Assembly: GCA_019925095.2 (NCBI GenBank)
Contig: CM034397.1
Location: forward strand, 8,079,763 to 8,143,762
Source of the DNA: Dendrolimus kikuchii
Taxonomy: Eukaryota; Arthropoda; Insecta; Lepidoptera; Lasiocampidae
Direction: 5' to 3'
DNA: 64,000 bases
Shown: in pieces, positions 57,602 through 64,000 of the stretch
Layout: each line of letters begins with the position of its first letter
Position numbering within the stretch: the stretch's first letter is position 1
Program-made: the position numbers and the translations under genes
The notes under the pieces: generated by a model
Databases searched by the model: none
What the model was told of the DNA's origin: nothing
The model's input: only the letters and a program-made list of their open reading frames with translations

Positions 57602-57975
57602 ATTTTGACTTTTTTTTATTGCGAAGCTGGAAAACAGGCAGTGTCCCGCTCATGGAAAGTGGTTAACATCAGGAGCGAAACAACGCGTTACCAGCCTTTA
57701 CGATGGGATAAAGAGAAGGCGAAAGGGGGATGAGAAAGAAGGATCAGACAAGAGCAATGGGATAGAATCGATGGGTTATGGGATTGGAATAGGGGGATGG
57801 GATAGGGGCTCGGGAAAGTGGACCGTCGGAAATCTCACTCATCGCAAGAAACACGATTAACACAAGGCTAACCGTTTGACGCCGATATTCGGTGAAAGCG
57901 TGGTATCACACTAATCGAACTGGTCCTTAGAGCTGTAATGAAGATAATGATTCCAGCATGGCTCTATCACTAGAA
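57602..57975 (+). repeat. 300-bp dispersed family, polypurine-type variant
   Basis: Complete copy: TTTTTTTATTGCGAAGCTGG, CTCATGGAAAGTGGTTAACA, GGATAGGGGCTCGGGAAAGT, AACCGTTTGACGCCGATATT, GTGAAAGCGTGGTATCACAC. No protein encoded. Confidence 0.75.
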
Positions 57976-58044
57976 ATACCATATAGAGTTTATATTGATG
58001 TTAAAGATATTATTTCTTCAATTTTTAAAAATTAACACAAATTT

Positions 58045-58320
58045 GGAACCTTAGTGGGTAACGAACGCTCTTGAGTTTCAAACTCGCGTTTCTAAAGAGA
58101 TGAGGTTTCCAATTTTGTCCGGAAACATGCACTACGGCAGTTTTCTGACCTAACGTGTATACTGTTAAAATTCTAACGTGCTGGTAATGAAGGAAAACAT
58201 TACGATGAAACCTGCACATCGAGATAACCGATCTGTCAAAAACTATCCGTTTCCTTAAAATAAAAATCGAGAGGCTGGAACCTAGCTGTGGGACGTTATA
58301 GGCTGTTTTTATTATCCGTT
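58045..58320 (+). mobile_element. tRNA-derived SINE, diverged copy
   Basis: AATTTTGTCCGGAAACATGC, TAACGTGTATACTGTTAAAA, GCTGGTAATGAAGGAAAACA, CACATCGAGATAACCGATCT, CTAGCTGTGGGACGTTATAG align with 59643. The polymerase III boxes at the head are largely lost. Confidence 0.65.
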
Positions 58321-58469
58321 AATTTATTATAAAAATAGCTTTTAATATATTAATAGTTACTATTTTTGACTGATTCGATCGTAGGTAAAGATAATAAATT
58401 TAAAGAAGTATTTTACAAATTTCTCCTCCCAATTTATTTGTACATTTAAATCTTTTGCTGATTTAGCAT

Positions 58470-58640
58470 TGAGCGTAGGAGGGTGATGTGATGACGTATG
58501 ACCACCATCAATATGCGTCGCGGTGCTGCGAGCATTAACCCTCTCTTAATGAGGTCGGACAGCGTTTAATAGAATTAAACGTTTCCACGCAGAGAGACTT
58601 TAAACGATTAATGCTGTTTTGTTGCGAACAATATTCATAA
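58470..58640. promoter_or_regulatory. candidate enhancer
   Basis: Unique stretch with GTGATGTGATGACGTATGAC, CATTAACCCTCTCTTAATGAGG (inverted ATTAA/TTAAT words around CCTC), TTTAATAGAATTAAACG and AAACGATTAATGCTG. Several homeodomain cores in about 150 bp of balanced sequence. Confidence 0.35.
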
Positions 58641-59252
58641 AGAATTTATTGAGTTTTTATATTTAGATTTTTTGGATGCCACTTTTATAGAGTACCTCGT
58701 CCGTTTTTGTATACGGGCCTCAGCTATTCTTCTCAAAAATTACTAGGTCTATATTTTATGGATGAAAGGAGACTTTTGGGTCAAAGAAAAATAATAAGTT
58801 AAGATATAGCTTAAAAAAAGTGGTTTTTTTCTAATATAAAATGGAAAAAACAGATCTAAATTCTACCTGAAAAACAAGAAATAATAAAAATGTTATAAAT
58901 AAAATAAATTATTGATTACTATAATCGATTTGGTTGAATTAATTTCAACAATGAATACTTATTGTGAAAACACTTATACTGTACTACTATTCACTCATCA
59001 GGTAGATCGCGACGTACTTACCGTAATCAAACTGAAGATATTTTGAAGAAAGGTCAGGTAAAAAGCACCTTAAATAAATGTGTATGTATGACGAGGTTAA
59101 TGAAAGTATCTACTTTCATTATTTCGGTTTATCTGGACAGAAAAGCGTTTGTTAGGCTCGTAGCAGGTGGAGATAATCTTCGCCTAACCCAAAGGGAAAC
59201 AGGTGTGACAATATGTATGTATTCCTAGTATTTTTCTTACATAATATTAATA

Positions 59253-59308
59253 CATACATACATACATAACTTCACGCCAGTTCCCTTGCGGGGTAGGCAC
59301 GAACAAAA
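59253..59308 (-). mobile_element. RTE 3' terminal fragment
   Basis: (CATA)n, then ACTTCACGCCAGTTCCCTTG and CGGGGTAGGCACGAACAA: the last 50 bp of the RTE element in reverse. Confidence 0.85.
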
Positions 59309-59642
59309 AAATGTCAAAAATAAAATATCTACGCCCTTTAATACTCAACCCTTTGTGCTTGCGACTGTACATTCAAAGCAGTTTTATATTCCACTGTTCC
59401 ATACATACAATTGTATTACTTGTCTCCGCCATTCGCCATTACTTTTACTACTATAAAGTTGCTAGTGTAACCGTAGTGTTTTGTGTCTATCGTGTAATGG
59501 GACGTTGAGGTTAACCGCGGAGAGGGGGATTTGTAGGGCTACCTTATTTTTTTAAGAAATATCATTACATTTTTATAAAGTTTGCCAAGTCTAAATGCTA
59601 GATTAAGCCTATTGATATATTATAGTATATAATGTGCAATAA

Positions 59643-59940
59643 GTCGTGATAGCGTAATGGCTAGCACTCGTCCCAAATTCAAAGGGCGCGGGTTCGATCC
59701 TGGTCGGAAAGCATGTGCCACTAAGGGAGTGTACTGATCTAATGTGTATATTGTTACAATTACCACGTGCTAACAACATTGAAGGAAAACATCGTGATGC
59801 AACCTGTATATCGAGATAACCGATGTGTCAAACCTGCCAAGACACCTTGGAAAAGCGTGGCGTGTATACTGTCCGTTTCCCAATGGGTGAAAGTGGAGGC
59901 CCGAGCCCAGCAGTGGAACGTTTATGGGCTGTTACTACTT
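59643..59940 (+). mobile_element. tRNA-derived SINE, full-length
   Basis: The best copy in the window. Head: GTCGTGATAGCGTAATGGCT (A-box region) and GGTTCGATCC (B-box, 59692-59701), as in a tRNA-derived polymerase III promoter. Body: CACGTGCTAACAACATTGAA, ACATCGTGATGCAACCTG, ATCGAGATAACCGATGTG. Tail: GAGGCCCGAGCCCAGCAGTG and TTATGGGCTGTTACTACTT. It moves with the help of a non-LTR element, as SINEs do. It is not a functional tRNA because the 3' acceptor half is missing. Confidence 0.8.
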
Positions 59941-59987
59941 ATTATTACAATGTGCAATACAAAATTTATAGATTAATAAAACACTAC

Positions 59988-60060
59988 GCATGAAGGTTGT
60001 TTTGACTGTATTTCAAGAACTGCAAACAAACTTCAAATACAGTCACAACAAACTTCATGC
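59988..60060. ncRNA. microRNA-like hairpin candidate 2
   Basis: Two 30-nt arms (59988-60017 and 60031-60060) pair over their full length with three isolated single mismatches and a 13-nt loop (60018-60030), a 73-nt stem-loop with a pre-miRNA-like shape. It lies 48 bp after the SINE and outside it. The arms match no miRNA I know. Alternatives are a tiny MITE, or an inverted duplication made by template switching. Strand is unknown. Confidence 0.4.
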
Positions 60061-62335
60061 ATATTGTCTTTTTAATCTGTGTAACTACCTATTATTCTAA
60101 AAAGATTTTTAAAATCCAAAAATATCAATATATACGTAAACGGTAAAGTGGAAATTAAATGACTATTAATATGTGTGTGTTTAGTGTTATTATGCTTAAG
60201 GACTCAGACAGTTACAACAAGCACAATAAGAGGATTATTTAAATAATTTGTTCAGTATAGCACTATTGAGTAAATTGTTATTTAATGAGTATATTTAGGC
60301 CAATTAAATAGCTCAATAATATTTAGAAGAAAAGAGAAACATTAATTTAGTTTCCCACAATTAGAAACGTGAAATTGTTGTTATACAAATAATTAAATGG
60401 GGTTAAAATAGTCCCTTTCGCAGATTGGTACACGAATATGACAAATATCAAAATAACCTGTACCTAACCATTTGTCATCTCTTGTACCTACCTGTATACT
60501 TAGCCAGATGAAAATTTACAAAAAATCTTTAAAAGTAGCTTTTTGTTCAGAACATGAGAGACAACGAGTAAAAGTTTATTTTATGTTTTACAAGCTTTAT
60601 GTGATAATTGACAACCCTATTTGAGAGGTGAGATTCTGTTGCGGGCGGTACCACGGCGTTCTCACGCCTCTGAGGTCACGCCTTGCTTTGACCATCGCCG
60701 CACAACATTACTACGAACCTAAGCTTCTAGCCATAATGGAATATTTAATGGCATTGAGTTTACGCATGAAAGTTTTGTATGTAAATCGATTGTTTTGATA
60801 GAGAGAAGAGACCGAAAATCGAGTTATCTAGTATCTAGAGTCTAGTATAAATAGTGACGGTTATAATTTTTACAACAATTTATAGCAATATATGTCATTC
60901 ATCTATATCTTTTTTGGTCTACATTATGCAGCTGCTTTTTTGCCAAATGTCATCCCTGTATACCCAGCAGTTTAAAATAGTTGTGATATATACAGACTTA
61001 CAGACAGAAGGATAGAAGGACAGACGTGACTATTTTATTCGGTTTACGTTAATGACAGTCTGGCTACGGAACTTTAAAAAGTAACATATCAGCAAAACTG
61101 CGTAATAATCCATGTAAAATGTAGTATTTCCCTATTTCCATTGTGTCTTGAGTTTGAGCATAGGGAATGAAGTCGTAGTAAAGGCATCACAAAGCCGCGT
61201 TATCCCACATGAGCGCAGTCTTTGTGCGCCAACACATACTGGCACAGATAAACTTAATGCGAAAACATACTTGTGGTGATGTGGTATATTTACAATAATA
61301 TCGTACAGCTTTATGAGAATATTATTATTTATTTTTATGCTATTTACAATATTTCATTTTAGCAAAAACTATACTACCATAAACTCGTTACATCCGTCTG
61401 TCCATCTGTCTATGTATGGTTCAAGATATAGCATGTTGCTGAAGCTGCTGCCTGCGTAGGCTATTTTAATGTAAATAACGCTTACAATTATTTTGTGGTT
61501 GAGGGCTACCGAGTTACTACGAGTCGCTTTTTAGCTGCCGCTGACATACGATCTCAACTAAATTGAATCGGCAGTTCCAGGGATCAGAATCTACACTCAA
61601 CTACAGCAAGAATATATCCTTGAAACAACAAGGTGTAATTCTTCTCTCTACTACAAGAAAGCACCAACGCTCCAACAACTACTGCCGGCATCCACCACTA
61701 CCAACAATTACTGATGCAAATGTACAAACTGTACAGTCTATGATGTAACGCCAGCACATACTAGGAAAAAATAAAAATGAGGTGTGCTTTAAAATTAAAC
61801 TTACCTAATCAATTAATTAAAAGAATTTTCGAGTGTACACAGTCGTACACGACGAAATCTAGAAAACCTGTCTTGAAAAATTACAACGGTATTTCTTGAT
61901 AACTTATTGATTTAAATCGATATATGACGTAATAACGTTTTCAAAGTTGTAAAAAGTTTGTACATCTTTAATTTTAACGAAAAATGATTTGGATAAGACT
62001 CATTGAGTAGTTTTTCAGAAATGGGATATTTTCAGTTAAATGCTTCTTTAGAATTTGATCCAAATATATCATATTTGTATTTTAGAACACTCTTAGCTAA
62101 ATGCAATGCGTTGCTGACGAACTGTATGATTGATCAAATAAACTTTATTTTACATAATGTTCATATTATTTTTCTAAATTGTATCATCACTTCCATGGTG
62201 AAAATCAGCTCGTATTATGATAGAAAAGGATACTGATAAAAACTGGTTAAGCTGAGGGTTAACGAATGATCCAGATATTAAAGATTACTTGCGAATTGTG
62301 TACAAAGCATTATTAAAAATCTGCTTTTATGAGTA
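60061..62335. other. intergenic DNA, no gene confirmed
   Basis: Mostly AT-rich. Patches of mixed composition lie at 60630-60730 (GCGGGCGGTACCACGGCG; TCTGAGGTCACGCC) and 61490-61760. In the latter, short frames (GYRVTTSRFLAAADIRSQLN, and a 61-codon plus frame) do not match a family I can name. No homeodomain. Confidence 0.35.
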
Positions 62336-62339
62336 GCTC

Positions 62340-62700
62340 AAGATATCTTATTCGGTGGTTCGCCCACGTCGAGCGAAGCTGCCTGGGCAGACCTTCCTCG
62401 TAGTGACTCAGCGAATCTCGCCCGGAATAACACCTACTCCAATTCACACCAAAGCCTCGTTGAAACGATTCAAATCAGAGATTTCAGGACGATACCCGAT
62501 TGTATTATTCCGGTTTCGTAACCAAAAATCCAATTGTGCCCGGATCCCTTTTGGGGAAATTCGAAGTCCCGCTGAGATTGCGCTGAATCGGATCGACCTC
62601 CGCAGTAATAACTGAATAATACGTTGTCATCCGCTATTATTATCTCACAATGATACAGTGCTTTTACGATAAAAATCTCGCATAACAATCGAGCGACTGG
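62340..62700. promoter_or_regulatory. candidate enhancer, GC-balanced, 360 bp
   Basis: The longest unique GC-balanced stretch in the upstream region: GGTTCGCCCACGTCGAGCGA, GAAACGATTCAAATCAGAG, CGATTGTATTATTCCGG, TGAATCGGATCGACC, ACGTTGTCATCCGC. Frames of 77-86 codons exist on both strands but neither resembles a protein. It could instead be an exon of an unrecognised gene. Confidence 0.35.
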
Positions 62701-63604
62701 CACTCTCCACTAATGCTGTTTTAAATAAAAGAATATATAGGCGTAATTTACATAATAGCCGACCATTAAAACAATTATTTCAATGTCTTTATTCACAGTA
62801 GGCATATGTATGTACCCGTTTTGATGATGTGATGTCATCCGTGAAAAGATTAGCCAAAATAACCGGATTTTATAATGACTTCATACATGCTTTTAGTAAC
62901 GTATGTGCTGGTGTCGTATATGAAAGGTAAAGGTTTTCGTACATTCTTCGTATTAATAGTTTTCATAGATGCAATTTATGCGACCGATGTAGAAGCCTTT
63001 AAGTTGATTTAATAATAACAGTCTATTAACAGTTCGCTGCTGGGCTTAGGTCTCCCTACTTTAAAGACAAAAATGTTTTATTTTTAAATATGAGTGTTCA
63101 CGTATTCTAGTGTAGATACCTTTGCATGCTGGTACTACAATTTTGACACAATTTTTTGGCTGGTTAGGCGTGGACAAATTACGTTCATTACAATTAAAAA
63201 TTAAATATCCTAAAAACGATGTCATTACTTACAATTGAAAAAGAATGTCATAATAACCTAAAAAGGAATTCCCTAGAATATATAAAGATGAATTAAATAC
63301 TAAACTATCTATATGAGATAAACTTTTAGACCGAAACACGAACAAAAATTATTTCACTGAAATTTTGCCTTTTATTTTGAAATCAGAGATAATCATTTTA
63401 GTTTTCTTTATTAGTTATAATAATAGAAATAAGTTGTCTTATTGGAAATGTATAAACAAACCGGTACCGCCATGTAAACCTCCTTTCGACCTATTCAAAC
63501 TTTCTTCTAACATATTTAAATTCCCTCTTCAAATCTGACGGCGCGTTCTCCTTTCGCACACACGTCAGTCATGCAGTCATATCATCAATATAAATTAAAT
63601 CATT
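62701..63604. other. intergenic DNA, nothing firm
   Basis: TTCGCTGCTGGGCTTAGGTC (63032) resembles a retroelement 3'-end word. 63530-63570 is GC-balanced (GACGGCGCGTTCTCC). Otherwise AT-rich with no ORF. Confidence 0.35.
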
Positions 63605-64000
63605 AAAGAGCAGGCGTTAATACAGGTTACATTGTACAACATTTTTATGTTAGTGCCATTTGCACCCGAAAAATTCACTTAATTTTATATCGCAAACTAT
63701 CCGATCTCCTGGTATGAGTATATATGTCCATTTTCGCCATTAAAACTACATTTAAACAAAATTACAATAAAAACAATCCAGTATTCCCAGTGTTTTCCGA
63801 AAACTTAACAGAAACACATATCGAGTTACTATCGCATTTTTATAGACGATGAATTTCTATATCTATGAACTTGAGAAATGATTGGTCTCATCCAAACTTT
63901 CATCCTCTATTTCAAACCGCCCTAATTTTATTTATCTATCCCCCGTCAATAAAAACTACAAAAATGACAAAAAGGACTAAAACAGCAAAAAGGACAAAAA
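63605..64000 (-). mobile_element. Helitron interior, second copy, cut by window end
   Basis: From AAAGAGCAGGCGTTAATACA to the ACAAAAATGACAAAAAGGAC run it follows 46971-47330 closely, with a short insertion near 63650 (TTAGTGCCATTTGCACCC). The CTAG end is missing, so the left side is truncated. Confidence 0.8.

Noticed and set aside
59643..59715. tRNA gene
   Set aside because: A- and B-box words are present, but the acceptor stem does not close and the sequence continues into a repeated SINE body.
61490..61750. Possible Tc1-like transposase remnant (GYRVTTSRFLAAADIRS) and a 61-codon frame
   Set aside because: The similarity is too weak and short, and no catalytic motif or inverted ends were found.
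1..64000. Hox-cluster microRNAs mir-10 and mir-993
   Set aside because: I looked for their mature sequences (CCCTGTAGAT core; GAAGCTCGT start) on both strands and saw no match.
1..64000. CRISPR array, bacterial operon or integrated virus
   Set aside because: No regularly spaced repeats or viral genes; the (CATA)n and CA runs are eukaryotic microsatellites and retrotransposon tails.

Overview
The window is AT-rich animal DNA with one gene I can name with confidence: the first coding exon of the Hox gene proboscipedia (pb, the Hox2 orthologue) on the minus strand at 7403-7889. The Hox2-type N-terminal motif, the YPWM hexapeptide and the matching MQE(I/V)C start make this secure. The surrounding repeats point to Lepidoptera: small Helitrons beginning TCTATACTAATATTATAAA and ending CTAG before a T, RTE-like non-LTR retrotransposons with (TATG)n tails, and tRNA-derived SINEs. 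The window is therefore read as part of a lepidopteran Hox cluster.

Layout. Because pb is on the minus strand, positions 1-7402 are its first coding intron; the homeobox exons lie beyond position 1. This intron holds repeats and three GC-rich or balanced segments. One of them, at 3660-3870, carries a homothorax (TGACAG) site directly abutting an extradenticle/Hox site (TGATGGATTA). The pb 5' leader runs up to a strong splice acceptor at 8037/8038, so at least one upstream untranslated exon is expected. Positions 8038-64000 lie upstream of pb, where zen and the lepidopteran Shx genes would be expected from the usual cluster order. I found no homeodomain-coding ORF in this 56 kb.

The upstream region is packed with transposon remains. 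There are at least twelve Helitron copies or fragments, seven RTE-type fragments, further non-LTR pieces, a tRNA-derived SINE family, a roughly 300-bp dispersed family with about thirteen copies, and a family ending in a CA-repeat next to a GCGTGTGAACTGCACAC motif. Between them are islands of unique, more GC-balanced sequence with homeodomain-type sites (near 11.8, 35.1, 45.9, 51.4, 52.8, 54.4, 55.3, 58.5 and 62.5 kb), which I treat as candidate enhancers. Two isolated hairpins of about 75 nt with 30-nt arms (46564-46641 and 59988-60060) look like microRNA precursors. A pair of adjoining near-perfect palindromes sits at 24324-24388.

Limits: repeat families were matched by eye within the window, so boundaries are approximate. 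Regulatory calls rest on motif and composition only.
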